The notes: generated by a model from the letters alone, not told the origin. A stretch of DNA of 64,000 nucleotides from Chloroflexi bacterium AL-N1 (GCA_013122435.1 WYDT01000005.1:310001-374000); one strand, 5' to 3'; shown: positions 27,853 to 36,987, numbered from the stretch's first letter. Made by a program: numbers and translations.

Positions 27853-28229
27853 GGCACATTCCTACTGTACGAGGAACACTATGCTACACAAAAAGAGGTA
27901 AACGACCAATCTTTGTATGTCTATTCATGAACCAAAGACGTATACTACGACGTTGACACCGCTGGTGTCTGAAATATGGAAAGCCCAATTGAGGCGTTAC
28001 AAATGGCTGTGTTGGTTATACGCACAAAATGAGTAGATGGTTTTCGGATCGGCGTAAATCAGATCAGGCCAGGGATTGCTGTGAATCAAAACACCACCGG
28101 AACACCCCGATGGTGTTTAATTGTGGTGACCTGGAGGACTTGGCTTTATTTCCACGAGTTCTATACCTCTCAGGCGAGCGGACATAGCGTACACGTCTAG
28201 CATATGGTAGATGCAACGTTCTAGACTGG
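27853..28229. other. Intergenic region upstream of livG
   Basis: No coding region is seen. It holds the terminator of the next lipoprotein gene (28089-28118) and presumably the promoter of the decayed operon, for which I see no convincing -35/-10 pair. Confidence 0.4.
28089..28118 (-). terminator. Terminator after a lipoprotein gene
   Basis: AAACACCA (28089-28096) and TGGTGTTT (28111-28118) form an 8-bp stem; on the minus strand it runs into TTTTGATT. It lies 110 nt beyond the end of the lipoprotein gene. Confidence 0.5.
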
Positions 28230-28640
28230 CTACAGACCTTCGATCACTGCTGCGAACCGTTCTGCTTGCTCTGGAGTAAGGCTGCTATTGAGTTGCGCTA
28301 TCACTGTCCCGGCCTCAGACCGATACAGATACGAATCCGCCAGCCCTTCCAAAGTTTCAAAGTATGCGTAGACAGCATCACAATTGTCGCGTGTGTCGCA
28401 TGTGAAGATCTGGCCGCCAGCATCACCCAACTCTGCATAGTTAAATGTAATATTCTCACCATAAGAATTGGGAAGTGGTGACTCGGGACCGCGTTCAGGT
28501 TTTTGGATGTTGGTTAGTTCTAATCCGGCGTCTTGAAATTGCTGAACAACATCATCGGCGTTCACTTGAGTGGCGGGGGCTGCTCCACTACAAGCAGCAA
28601 GCAATAACAGCGTACATACGATCATGAACAGGTGTTTCAT
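28230..28640 (-). CDS. Small lipoprotein
   Basis: A 136-residue predicted lipoprotein with signal peptide and lipobox MIVCTLLLLAACSG (Cys 17). The mature part has one likely disulphide pair in IFTCDTRDNCDAVYAYFETL and the region EAGTVIAQLNSSLTPEQAER near the C terminus. I do not recognise the family. GGAG precedes the ATG at 10 nt. The gene stands alone next to tRNA-Arg on the same strand. Confidence 0.75.
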   Translation of the reverse strand: MKHLFMIVCTLLLLAACSGAAPATQVNADDVVQQFQDAGLELTNIQKPERGPESPLPNSYGENITFNYAELGDAGGQIFTCDTRDNCDAVYAYFETLEGLADSYLYRSEAGTVIAQLNSSLTPEQAERFAAVIEGL

Positions 28641-28699
28641 CAGATAACTCCTTCATTTCACCATCGAAATGCCGAAAACGAAACATCTATTCTGAAAAG

Positions 28700-28776
28700 T
28701 GGTGACCCGGGAGGGATTCGAACCCCCGACACCCAGTTCCGAAGACTGGTGCTCTAATCCGCTGAGCTACCGGGCC
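28700..28776 (-). tRNA. tRNA-Arg (UCG)
   Basis: Complete cloverleaf on the minus strand. Acceptor arms GGCCCGG and CCGGGTC pair (one G-U), followed by discriminator A and an encoded CCA (28700-28702). The D arm contains AGCTCAGCGGATTAGAGC; the anticodon arm is CCAGT-CTTCGGA-ACTGG, giving anticodon TCG, which reads CGA. The T arm GGGGGTTCGAATCCCTC is canonical. A normal arginine tRNA; it is not a suppressor for UAG. Confidence 0.95.
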
Positions 28777-28922
28777 TTGAGTGCATCAAGTGTATCATAA
28801 GATGGGGGAATGTGCAATCCACAAGATTGCCAAAATGGATCAAGCAGTATCAAACATGCACATATATTATCAATACACGTGCCATCCATATTGCTATCAA
28901 AAGCACAAACCACCCTTACACA

Positions 28923-29312
28923 CTACCAACCATCAGCATTGCTCGACCCTTCCTGCTCATAATAACTATAGGTCCGACCTCCACACTGCATAAAGGCAAA
29001 CACCCATGTGCCAAATGTCAACAGGACAAAGACGCCCCATAGCAACCAGAGGAACAATGCGATATTGTATGTGACAAATGCAAAGGCAGGATCGATGGTA
29101 TTGAGTCCAATAATCGGGCTCGTCCAGTTGTCAATAGTAGCGATGACTACCGCCATCGCAAACATACTAATGGTCGCACCATATGCGAAGCCTCGCGCAC
29201 GTTGGTATGCGGGGTTTGTCTGCACAGATTGTTGGACTGAGCGATCTTGACATATCAAAATGATTATGAGACACATATTGGTGAACAGTAAGAGTATAGA
29301 CAGATTAGACAT
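28923..29312 (-). CDS. Small integral membrane protein
   Basis: A 129-residue protein with about three transmembrane segments: LSILLLFTNMCLIIILICQ, GATISMFAMAVVIATIDNW and IALFLWLLWGVFVLLTFGTW. The C-terminal tail is polar. GAGGAG precedes the ATG at 29312. No family recognised; no partner genes nearby. Confidence 0.6.
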   Translation of the reverse strand: MSNLSILLLFTNMCLIIILICQDRSVQQSVQTNPAYQRARGFAYGATISMFAMAVVIATIDNWTSPIIGLNTIDPAFAFVTYNIALFLWLLWGVFVLLTFGTWVFAFMQCGGRTYSYYEQEGSSNADGW

Positions 29313-29571
29313 GTCAGCTCCTCTCAACTACCAAAATCCCTGCGAAATGTGTCTCTTATTATAAACGACATCTCACAGTGATTACCTTGACAATATGTGG
29401 TACGCTAATATCTGTATGCCATACAGTAGCCTTAAATTAATGCTATTTGTAACACTGAGTGATGACTCTTTGTGAAAAGAGCACGAGGTGTGTTTGTTGT
29501 ACATGCATACTTTATCTTGTTTGCTGCACAACCTGTTATGTACAAACCTTTTAAGGAAAAGAAATTATACT

Positions 29572-30702
29572 ATGACATCGTCAGTCACTACCACCAATGG
29601 TACTTCTCTCAGTTATGGTATTATTGGAGCCGCTGCCGGAATCGTACCCACCCATGTAAACGCACTGACACAGATTCCTAACATGCAAATAGTCGGTATG
29701 GCTGATATCAACGAGGAAGCTGGGGCTGCACGTGCTCAGGAAACGGGCTGTCCTTTCTTTGTCGATCATCAGGTCATGCTCCGTGAAGTCCGACCCGATG
29801 TGGTGATTATCTGTACGCCGCATCCATTTCATGCCACGCTCGCCATCGATTGTTTTGCAGCAGGTGTGCATGTGCTGGTGGAAAAACCAATAGCTGTGGA
29901 GGTGGCCGAAGCAGACGCGATGATTGCCGCAGCCGAGCAAGCCAACCGGATTCTGGCCGTGAATTATCAACAGCGCTTCCGGCCTGCCGTCGAATACATT
30001 TATAATATGATTACTTCTGGTGAGTTAGGCCATCTCGTGCGCGTGCTGTGTGTTGAGCCCTGGTTTCGCACCGATGCCTACTATCGTGCATCGACATGGC
30101 GCGGCACATGGCAAGGCGAAGGTGGGGGAGTACTTCTCAATCAGGCCCCACACACACTCGATCTCCTGTGCCACCTGGCTGGGATGCCCACCAAAGTATG
30201 TGCATGGACCCGCACCATCGCTCACCCTATCGAGACTGAAGACACTGCCCAGGGTATGCTCGAATTTGAAAATGGTGCCCTTGGTTATCTGCACGTCAGT
30301 ACGGTGGAAGCTGGGCTTGAACAACGCATCCAGATTGTGTGTGACCGCGCCGCGCTGGAATTGGTTGGTGATAAGTTGATCCTCTATCGCTTTGAGCCAT
30401 CGCTCCAGCAGCATATGACCACCAGCCCAGAACTTTTTGCACCTCCAGACGTTCATGCCGAAGAGATTTCACTCACAGGTCATGGTGGAAGTCATGTCGA
30501 TGTGTACCGGGATCTTGAAACGGCCATTCGTGAAGGCCGCATACCACGTGCTGATGGTCGTGAAGGGCTCAAATCGCTGGAATTGATCAATGCGTTTATT
30601 CTTTCGAGTTACACCGAACAGACGGTTACGTTGCCCATTGATCGTGCTGCTTACACGGCCCTGCTCAACGATTTACGTGCGGGTAACCGATCAACGTCGT
30701 AA
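29572..30702 (+). CDS. Gfo/Idh/MocA family oxidoreductase
   Basis: NAD(P)-dependent dehydrogenase, 376 residues from the ATG at 29572. The Rossmann part reads YGIIGAAAGIVPTHVNALTQ, MADINEEAGAARAQETGCPF, VIICTPHPFHATLAIDCFAA and VLVEKPIAVEVAEADAMI with the EKP lysine. The C-terminal domain has WRGTWQGEGGGVLLNQAPHT, whose His is the usual catalytic residue. The frame is open upstream to 29488 but without Rossmann-like sequence. It is followed after 42 nt by a second member of the family, so the two likely form an operon for sugar or inositol-type substrates. Confidence 0.9.
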   Translation: MTSSVTTTNGTSLSYGIIGAAAGIVPTHVNALTQIPNMQIVGMADINEEAGAARAQETGCPFFVDHQVMLREVRPDVVIICTPHPFHATLAIDCFAAGVHVLVEKPIAVEVAEADAMIAAAEQANRILAVNYQQRFRPAVEYIYNMITSGELGHLVRVLCVEPWFRTDAYYRASTWRGTWQGEGGGVLLNQAPHTLDLLCHLAGMPTKVCAWTRTIAHPIETEDTAQGMLEFENGALGYLHVSTVEAGLEQRIQIVCDRAALELVGDKLILYRFEPSLQQHMTTSPELFAPPDVHAEEISLTGHGGSHVDVYRDLETAIREGRIPRADGREGLKSLELINAFILSSYTEQTVTLPIDRAAYTALLNDLRAGNRSTS

Positions 30703-30744
30703 GCAGCAAGTGTTGTTTGAGAAAGCATAGGTATAGAGTAGAAT

Positions 30745-31782
30745 ATGACATCATCACCACTCTCATTTGCCATTGTTGGCACTGGCATGGTCGCGCGTTA
30801 CCACGCTGAGGCCATTGCTCAGACCCCTGGTGCGAAACTCATAGCAGTGTGCCGATCTGATGCCGCAGGCGCACAACAGGCCGCTGAACAGTTTGGTGTG
30901 CCGTGTGAAACCAATTACGAGGCGCTCCTGGCCCGTCCTGATGTCGATGTGGTCTGTATTTGTACCCCTAGTGGAATGCATGCAGCACAGACGATACAAG
31001 CGGCTCAGGCAGGCAAGCACGTGTTGGTAGAAAAACCGATGGCGTTGACACTTGCTGATGCTGATGCCATGATTCGCGCATGCTATGATGCAAACGTACA
31101 GCTTGGCGTGGTGCTACAGCGCCGTACCGATCCAACGTTTAGCATGGTCCGTGCGTCGATCACTGCTCATGAATTGGGCGAGATGGTGTTGGGCTCGGTC
31201 AATGTTCCCTATGTTCGCCCACAAACTTACTACGATAGCGCTGCGTGGCGTGGCACCTGGGCGCTCGATGGTGGTGGAGCACTGATGAATCAGGGCATCC
31301 ATCTCGTCGATCTCTTGCTCTGGTATATGGGTGATGTGGCTGAGGTACACGCCAACTTCACCACACGCGCACGCAATATCGAAGTCGAGGACTGTGTGAC
31401 GGCCACATTGCGTTTTGCAAGTGGGGCATTGGGGAGCATGGTTGCCACGACTGCCGCCGAGCCAGGATTTCCGCACCGTGTAGAAGTATATGGAACAGCC
31501 GGTGGGGTGCAGATAGAAGGCGAAACCGTTGTACGCTGGAATGGGGGTGGGAGTCATCGCGCAGCAACCACTACAATGTCTGGTAGTGCAGATGCCGGTG
31601 CCGGTGGCAGCCCCACAGGCATTAGTGCTGTGGGACATACCAACATCGTGATGGATTTTGTTGATGCGATTGGGAGTGGGTGTGCTCCGCTGGTGCCAGG
31701 TGCAGAAGGGCGGCGCTCACTTGCGCTAGTGCTGGCCATTTACGAAGCGGCACGTTCGGGTCAGGCAGTGTGCCCTGCGTAA
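30745..31782 (+). CDS. Gfo/Idh/MocA family oxidoreductase
   Basis: A second dehydrogenase of the family, 345 residues. FAIVGTGMVARYHAEAIAQT is the dinucleotide loop, CICTPSGMHAAQTIQAAQAG and HVLVEKPMALTLADADAMI follow, and WRGTWALDGGGALMNQGIHL carries the catalytic-domain His. It shares the WRGTW..GGG pattern with the gene just upstream, so the pair may be paralogues acting on successive or isomeric substrates. A Ser/Gly-rich insertion near residues 275-295 is unusual but looks like a surface loop. Confidence 0.9.
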   Translation: MTSSPLSFAIVGTGMVARYHAEAIAQTPGAKLIAVCRSDAAGAQQAAEQFGVPCETNYEALLARPDVDVVCICTPSGMHAAQTIQAAQAGKHVLVEKPMALTLADADAMIRACYDANVQLGVVLQRRTDPTFSMVRASITAHELGEMVLGSVNVPYVRPQTYYDSAAWRGTWALDGGGALMNQGIHLVDLLLWYMGDVAEVHANFTTRARNIEVEDCVTATLRFASGALGSMVATTAAEPGFPHRVEVYGTAGGVQIEGETVVRWNGGGSHRAATTTMSGSADAGAGGSPTGISAVGHTNIVMDFVDAIGSGCAPLVPGAEGRRSLALVLAIYEAARSGQAVCPA

Positions 31783-31837
31783 CCGTGATCATAGCAATGT
31801 GCTGGTTTACACGCAGATAGCCAGCGCATCCTGTTCT

Positions 31838-32185
31838 CTAACGTTGATCTTGAAAGGTCCACTCGATAGACCCCTGCAAAAGGCCGAAGTCGTTGTACTC
31901 GCGCGAAAAGATACGATCATCGCAGACATAGGTCACATCTTTAATGGTCTCCCCAGCGCCCCTGCTATGAAATCCAATACTCACAATTTGATCAACATTT
32001 GTGATACACTCAGGTAGCTTGACCTCCACCGGGACTCCGGTTACACGCGAAAAATCCCGCCCCTGATAGAGATTCAAATAGATCCATACACCGAGTACCA
32101 AAATCGCTACAGCGACAATTGGAGGGATAATACAGCCGAGTCTGAGCCACCACGGACGTTTTTTCTCGGATGTTGTGTCTGCCAT
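31838..32185 (-). CDS. Membrane-anchored hypothetical protein
   Basis: A 115-residue protein with a basic N terminus (SEKKRPWWLRLG), one transmembrane helix (IIPPIVAVAILVLGVWIYLN) and an extracytoplasmic domain of ~75 residues containing two cysteines (ECITNVDQIV and VTYVCDDRIF). AAGGAG precedes the ATG at 32185. Family unknown. It converges on the dehydrogenase gene pair. Confidence 0.65.
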   Translation of the reverse strand: MADTTSEKKRPWWLRLGCIIPPIVAVAILVLGVWIYLNLYQGRDFSRVTGVPVEVKLPECITNVDQIVSIGFHSRGAGETIKDVTYVCDDRIFSREYNDFGLLQGSIEWTFQDQR

Positions 32186-32318
32186 GTGTTGCTCCTTGAT
32201 CAATACGCAAATATGCTATGTTGAACACAAAAACCTGCCGAGTATAGCATGTCGTGTAAAGTGAGCGCGTCGCCACCGACCAATTCCTCTGTGAGACGGT
32301 CCCTCTGGCTGTTCCATA

Positions 32319-32350
32319 CAAAAAGCACGACTAAACTGTATGGTCGTGCT
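32319..32350 (-). terminator. Terminator of the response regulator gene
   Basis: AGCACGAC (32324-32331) pairs with GTCGTGCT (32343-32350); on the minus strand the stem is followed by TTTTTG. It lies 32 nt past the stop of the response regulator. Confidence 0.8.
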
Positions 32351-32381
32351 CTACAAGTAACAAAGTTTCTCTTTTTCCTAT

Positions 32382-32810
32382 TTACGCACCGTACTCATCA
32401 GCTTGAGTCGGAAGAAGACCACGGACGGTTTTGACAAACTGATCGACAAAAAAAGGCTTGGTAATATAGGCCGAAACACCAAGTTGTTTGGCAGCCCGTC
32501 GCACGTCAACACCATCATACGCGGTAAAGAAGACAATGGGCCCATTCATCCCCTCAGACTGCAACTGCTGAATAACGGCAAGCCCTGTCATACCACGCAG
32601 ATTGTAGTCGGTCAGTAGCAGATTATATGGCTGATATCGCCAGAGTTGTAGGCCCTCTTCCGCCGAATAAGCCACATCTAATTTATAGGGAAATCCTAAG
32701 CTCCGCATTGCAACCTGTATAATGTCTGCCGTGCTACCATCATCCTCAATCAACAAGATACGAACCGGATCTGTTGAAATGTGATCAATGTCACCATCAA
32801 AGTAAACCAC
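32382..32810 (-). CDS. Single-domain response regulator (CheY-like)
   Basis: A 142-residue receiver domain without output domain. Acidic pocket ILLIEDDGSTADII, phosphoacceptor Asp in YNLLLTDYNLRGMTG, Thr in IVFFTAYDG and Lys in VSAYITKPFFVDQ are all present. The start is uncertain; GTG at 32810 lies 8 nt after AGGAG, and two in-frame codons upstream (32816, 32819) are possible. No histidine kinase is adjacent; a hybrid-free GAF histidine kinase lies 13 kb away. It could act in phosphorelay or protein-protein signalling. Confidence 0.87.
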   Translation of the reverse strand: MVYFDGDIDHISTDPVRILLIEDDGSTADIIQVAMRSLGFPYKLDVAYSAEEGLQLWRYQPYNLLLTDYNLRGMTGLAVIQQLQSEGMNGPIVFFTAYDGVDVRRAAKQLGVSAYITKPFFVDQFVKTVRGLLPTQADEYGA

Positions 32811-32819
32811 AACCAACAC

Positions 32820-33181
32820 TCCTTGTTAGCAAAAATAAAGCATTTGTATTTGCCATACCATCATAATGGTCACAGATAGGTGATGGAGGTATACGCATTG
32901 CCCACATGCTGGTACACCTATTAAGAACGATGTGAAATGCGAAATTAGAGCGAGCGAGAACTGAAAATCTTATTAATATTGAAATAGCGTACGTTTATGG
33001 TACAAAAATATGTTTTGTTGTCGGTTCCTATACTTCTCTATGGTACATATAATACATATCATACACTTTTTGATTGACATAATGATGTAATTTGCTATAA
33101 TAAGGTTAACCTCATTGTGCTCATTATGTGTCCAGGCGACTCCGGCTATCGACATTTTGTCGCTAGTAAAGGAGATACGCC
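32820..33181. other. AT-rich intergenic region with divergent promoters
   Basis: No gene is seen. The right part holds a near-consensus promoter (33074-33101) for the rightward gene at 33182. The left part presumably drives the response regulator. Confidence 0.5.
33074..33101 (+). promoter_or_regulatory. Consensus sigma-70 type promoter
   Basis: TTGACA at 33074-33079 and TATAAT at 33096-33101 match both hexamers exactly with a 16-bp spacer. It faces the gene at 33182, about 75 nt downstream. Confidence 0.8.
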
Positions 33182-33719
33182 ATGGCTGTAGTTTCCCGGA
33201 CTATCAAACATTCACGTCGTGCTACACTACTGCGCGGCGCACGGCAGGTATTGGCGTCATGGTGGCTGTCGGTGCTTGCTTACGTACTCTTGTTGGTGCT
33301 GGGCTATGTGTTGCTCACCCCAGCATTCGATTGGAGCCAACGACAACTCGATGATATCCGCTATGGGTTTCCACGTACGACTCAATTTACGGCCTTTGTC
33401 GGACACCATGAAGACAATGGTGATCCAACTCAGTTTATAGCGCTTAATCTGAACGGACAGGTCAGTATTCTGGAGCTACCGGGTGGTGATACCACACAGG
33501 TACGTGCACTGCAAGGGCCACCTGGTGGGTGCCGATGGACCCTATGCGGTGCCACAACTCGCAATCCAGGATGTCAATGGGGATGGGGCCACCGATCTGC
33601 TGCTCCAGATCCGCCAGGAGGTTATTGTGTACATCAATGAAGATAGTCATTTTCGGCTTATTACACCATTTGAACGAAGTCAACTAACACCGCCGGAGTC
33701 ATGGGCATTTGATGAATAG
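33182..33719 (+). pseudogene. Anchored FG-GAP-like protein, frameshifted
   Basis: N-terminal anchor: basic residues, then LSVLAYVLLLVLGYVLLTPA, followed by QFIALNLNGQVSILELPGGD. The frame goes out of register near 33517 and the protein-like sequence continues in the +1 frame as HLVGADGPYAVPQLAIQDV, NGDGATDLLLQIRQEVIVYI to PPESWAFDE with a stop at 33719. The DVNGDGATDLLL motif is the calcium-binding FG-GAP/VCBS signature. Two missing bases or one extra base explain the break. AAAGGAG precedes the ATG, and strong promoter and terminator flank the gene, so the lesion may be recent or a sequence error. Intact length would be near 179 residues. Confidence 0.75.
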
Positions 33720-33731
33720 CAATGAGGAATG

Positions 33732-33768
33732 ACGCGTCGTGGGCAGATTGCCTGCGACGCGTTTCTTT
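33732..33768 (+). terminator. Strong intrinsic terminator
   Basis: ACGCGTCG (33732-33739) pairs with CGACGCGT (33755-33762), with an inner GGGCA/TGCC extension, and is followed by TTCTTTG. It closes the preceding gene. Confidence 0.8.
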
Positions 33769-33986
33769 GTTCTCTAAAAACATTCCTTAGTTTTTAATAG
33801 GACTAAAGACTGATACGATATGGAGGATACTATAAGACTATACCCTCAACTGTAAGAAATGGTTATAAGCCATCATATTGCTGTGAAGAGCTAAAATTCC
33901 ATTCCACTACGTTTGATTCAGTAGAGAAGGAGCAATGATGACTCTCCGGTGATATATCTGAAATTTGTGATCAAAACGGGGTGTAT

Positions 33987-36371
33987 ATGGAACATCTGAT
34001 GTCTTTTGGAGTCTGGATACGTCGGCGTCGTAAGGCGTTGGATTTGACTCAGGGCGCCCTTGCTGAAATGGTAGCCTGTTCTGTTTCCATGATTCGCAAA
34101 ATGGAACTCGATGAACGTCGTCCATCAAAGGAAGTCGCCGAACGCTTAGCGATCTTTCTCAAAATTCCACCAGATGACATACCGCGATTTTTTTATAGTG
34201 CGCGTGATATTGAAGCTTTAGAGCAACTTGCATCACCAAGTGAGAACATTCCTGGTGCTGATGGCACCGTATTATCGCCCAGCAATTTACCACATTTTTT
34301 AACCCCTTTAATCGGGCGTGTGGCTGAAATAGCGACAGTTGGTGGCTTATTGTGTTCGCCAGATCATCGTCTGATTACGCTTACGGGTGCTCCTGGTATT
34401 GGCAAAACAAGGTTAGCGCATGCCATAGCATCACGGTACGCCAGCGCATTTCGTGATGGTGTGTGTTGGGTTAATCTGGCTGCTATCGAGGAAGAGAACC
34501 TCGTGTTGACGACCATCGCTCATGCCCTTGGTCTGTGTGAGTCAACACAGCATACGTTGCTCGAAGTTCTTATCCAACATTTGCGAGGAAAGCAACTGCT
34601 TCTCGTTTTGGATAAGTATGCACATGGTGATCACGCCTGTGTTTTCTTTGTTGAGAACCTGCTTCACCGCTGTCCAAAATTATCTATACTCACGACAAGT
34701 CGTCAGGTGGTAGGAGGTTGTGGCGAGGTGCGTTGGGTGGTTCAGCCCTTGGGTGTTCCTGATATGGATCAAGATGTGATGTTTGAGATGTGTGTTCAAT
34801 CCGAAGCCGTACAACTTTTTGTTGAAAGAGCGACTCGTGTTCAGCCTGCTTTTTCATTGACTTCCGAAAATAGTTGTATGATAGCCCAGATTTGTGCAAG
34901 CCTGGATGGTGTTCCCCTCGCAATTGAACTTGCTGTAGCTCGTTTGGCACACCTGTCTCTGGGTGATCTGGGAAGGTATCTGAATAGAGCAGAGCAGCAC
35001 TCTGTGGAAGATATACAGACAGAAACATCGTGGCAGCGCATACTACAGAATACGATTGCCTGGAGTGATCGGCTACTGAACGATGAAGAACGGTGTTTAT
35101 TCTATGGTCTGGCAGTCTTTCAGCGTGGATGGACCTGTGCAGCGGCAGTAGCAGTGAATGCTCCTTTTCTTGATCATACCACAGTGTGTGCTGGGTTAAC
35201 AAGCCTTATTGACCACTCACTGATCTATACCACGACGCATACGGATACTACAACACGATATATGATGCTGGAACCAATCCGTCAATACGCCTTAGAGCGA
35301 CTTCATGTCCTGGATAAACAATCTCTCCAGCAAGAGTCTCATGCGACGTATTATCTCCAGTTAGCAGAGTATGCGGTTGCCAGATTAAAAGGGCCACACC
35401 AGCAAATCTGGCTTGCCCAGCTACAAGAGGAACAGGCAAATCTGGGTGCTGCGCTGAGATGGTCATGTACGTATCAGGTAGAAATGGCTGCTCGTTTTTG
35501 TGGAGCCTTATGGTCATTCTGGTATACAGCTGGCCATATGCAAGAAGGGCAATACTGGATAGATAAGGTACTTGCAACTGAAGCATCTTTTCCTATGTCA
35601 ATTGAGGCGGCGCTTTGGACTTCGGCTGGGGTCCTTACATGGTCACAGGGTAAGTATGCAATTGCCATGCGTTTTTTTGAGCGGAGTCTATCGCATTATC
35701 GCACATTGCAGGATATTGCTCGTATTGCTGGCACGCTTAGTCGTATGGGGTCAGTCGCAGGACAACAGGGTGATTTTGCAAAGGCAATGCAGTATCATCA
35801 TGAGAGTTTATGTTTAAAACGTAGTATTCGGGATCGACGTGGTATGGCCGTAGTACTGAATAATTTAGGGAGTACAGCTGAGGAGTTTGGACATTACGCT
35901 CTCGCACATCGCTACCTGCAACGCAGTCTTGTCCTTGGTCGGGCCACTGGGGATACCAAGGGTGTTGCCAGCACTCTGGTCAATCTTGGGTTTGTCGCTC
36001 TCGCACAGCATAATGCAACACAGGCACGGACATGGTTTCTCGAGTCTTTGCGACAGTATCAAACGCTTGGTAGTCCATGGAAGAGTGTTTGGGGTATTGA
36101 AGGGCTTGCTGCGGTTTATAGTCTGTCAGGTGAGGCAGAACAATCGGTCCGGCTGTGGTCGGTGGCAGGGCATATTCGAGATAATCTTCAAACCTCACTC
36201 CCCACGCGCTATCAAAAGTTGTATGAAAGCTATCTCATGATAGCACGTGAGCAACTAGCGCCCTCTCAATGTATGATGGCCTGGGAAGAGGGAAAAGTAT
36301 TGACATTGCAGCAGATAATTGCTGACATTTCTGAGTCTGCTTATTTTGGTGTAGAGCGATCGGCATCTTAG
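33987..36371 (+). CDS. HTH (XRE) / NB-ARC / TPR transcriptional regulator
   Basis: A 794-residue STAND-type regulator. The N-terminal XRE helix-turn-helix is FGVWIRRRRKALDLTQGALA..ACSVSMIRKMELDERRPSKEVA (residues ~5-60). An NB-ARC ATPase follows with P-loop LTGAPGIGKTRLAHAIA, Walker B-like LLLVLDKY, SILTTSR, and the GLPLA-like motif DGVPLAIELAVARL. The C-terminal ~300 residues are TPR-like helical repeats (ALWTSAGVLTWSQGKYAIAM, LNNLGSTAEEFGHYALAHRY, LVNLGFVALAQHNATQARTW). Such proteins sense a ligand or peptide and switch by nucleotide binding. It lies directly upstream of the lanthipeptide genes on the same strand, and is the best candidate regulator for them. Confidence 0.9.
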   Translation: MEHLMSFGVWIRRRRKALDLTQGALAEMVACSVSMIRKMELDERRPSKEVAERLAIFLKIPPDDIPRFFYSARDIEALEQLASPSENIPGADGTVLSPSNLPHFLTPLIGRVAEIATVGGLLCSPDHRLITLTGAPGIGKTRLAHAIASRYASAFRDGVCWVNLAAIEEENLVLTTIAHALGLCESTQHTLLEVLIQHLRGKQLLLVLDKYAHGDHACVFFVENLLHRCPKLSILTTSRQVVGGCGEVRWVVQPLGVPDMDQDVMFEMCVQSEAVQLFVERATRVQPAFSLTSENSCMIAQICASLDGVPLAIELAVARLAHLSLGDLGRYLNRAEQHSVEDIQTETSWQRILQNTIAWSDRLLNDEERCLFYGLAVFQRGWTCAAAVAVNAPFLDHTTVCAGLTSLIDHSLIYTTTHTDTTTRYMMLEPIRQYALERLHVLDKQSLQQESHATYYLQLAEYAVARLKGPHQQIWLAQLQEEQANLGAALRWSCTYQVEMAARFCGALWSFWYTAGHMQEGQYWIDKVLATEASFPMSIEAALWTSAGVLTWSQGKYAIAMRFFERSLSHYRTLQDIARIAGTLSRMGSVAGQQGDFAKAMQYHHESLCLKRSIRDRRGMAVVLNNLGSTAEEFGHYALAHRYLQRSLVLGRATGDTKGVASTLVNLGFVALAQHNATQARTWFLESLRQYQTLGSPWKSVWGIEGLAAVYSLSGEAEQSVRLWSVAGHIRDNLQTSLPTRYQKLYESYLMIAREQLAPSQCMMAWEEGKVLTLQQIIADISESAYFGVERSAS

Positions 36372-36619
36372 ATAGAGTTATAGTTATCCGTATCAGGGTC
36401 ATGATCTCCGTGAGTAGTAAGACGATCTCCGATGTGTATCGCATAGAAGGCGTTCTCATTAGTAACACTCTGCATGCACGTGAGACTAATAATGATTAAG
36501 CACAGAACCAGTACACTTGTATACTTGGTATACCATATGGTCGTTCGTCGTACATTCGCATGAGCAGATGTGTTATTTGTGCATGTAGCGATGTACCTTT
36601 TGATCTGCTGGTGTTTCAT
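36368..36619 (-). CDS. Possible small membrane protein
   Basis: A minus-strand frame of 83 residues from ATG at 36619, preceded by GAGG at good distance. It has a basic N terminus (MKHQQIKRYIATCTN), one hydrophobic segment (VLVLCLIIISLTCMQSV) and a polar, Asp/His-rich tail. Its stop overlaps the regulator stop. It could be an immunity-like peptide for the lanthipeptide locus, but nothing except position supports that. It may not be a gene. Confidence 0.35.
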   Translation of the reverse strand: MKHQQIKRYIATCTNNTSAHANVRRTTIWYTKYTSVLVLCLIIISLTCMQSVTNENAFYAIHIGDRLTTHGDHDPDTDNYNSI

Positions 36620-36882
36620 GTAAATCCTCACTGGTAAAGTTTCTTTTTGTCAGATTTTCTCCTCACATACATATTAAAACATATCCTTCCTGAACATAGG
36701 TGGCAGAAACCACCACAAAAAGTGACACACACCTATGTGTCTTTTTTTGTGTCACTTTGGGACACCATAAAGTGTGGTATCTGTAGTAAAACTAAAACAT
36801 CGTGCACGGTGAACAGACTTGTAACTTGGTTCGCAAAGAACCATCGTATTCATCACATTTCAGGTTAGAAAGGAATTTTTTC
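36372..36882. other. Control region upstream of the lanthipeptide precursor
   Basis: Apart from the doubtful minus-strand gene, this 510-bp gap holds the presumed promoter of the precursor gene and the competing hairpins at 36719-36758. A short hairpin GGTGG/CCACC lies just before them (36700-36714). Confidence 0.5.
36719..36758 (+). promoter_or_regulatory. Nested competing hairpins, possible attenuator
   Basis: GACACA (36724-36729) can pair with TGTGTC at 36736-36741, giving a hairpin followed by seven T (36742-36748), which is a classic terminator. The same bases, extended to AAAGTGACACA (36719-36729), can instead pair over 11 bp with TGTGTCACTTT (36748-36758), which destroys the terminator. 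It could be an attenuator 125 nt before the precursor gene, or the terminator of the regulator gene. Confidence 0.5.
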
Positions 36883-36987
36883 ATGCAACGTATTCTAGAT
36901 TTACAGCGATTGTCTTCCACGCAAAGCCTCAACTTTTTAGCATCAGGTGGAAGTTGTACTTCCTGTAGTATGAACAGCTGTAATTAG
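36883..36987 (+). CDS. Class III lanthipeptide precursor
   Basis: A 34-residue precursor peptide. AAAGGA stands 9 nt before the ATG. The leader begins MQRILDLQRLSSTQSLNFLA; ILDLQ is the helical leader motif recognised by class III synthetases. The core SGGSCTSCSMNSCN contains five Ser, one Thr and three Cys, with S-x-x-S spacing suitable for labionin or lanthionine rings: S21-x-x-S24 with C28, S24-x-x-S27 with C33, and S29-x-x-S32 with C33. The three SxxSC steps (25, 28, 33) are unusually dense. The synthetase gene follows 228 nt downstream. The TAG stop is formed by the second copy of a 19-bp duplication. The exact leader cleavage site is unknown. Confidence 0.85.
   Translation: MQRILDLQRLSSTQSLNFLASGGSCTSCSMNSCN

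Noticed and set aside
28700..28776. The tRNA as possible amber suppressor explaining the TAG in the synthetase gene
   Set aside because: Its anticodon is UCG (Arg), not CUA.
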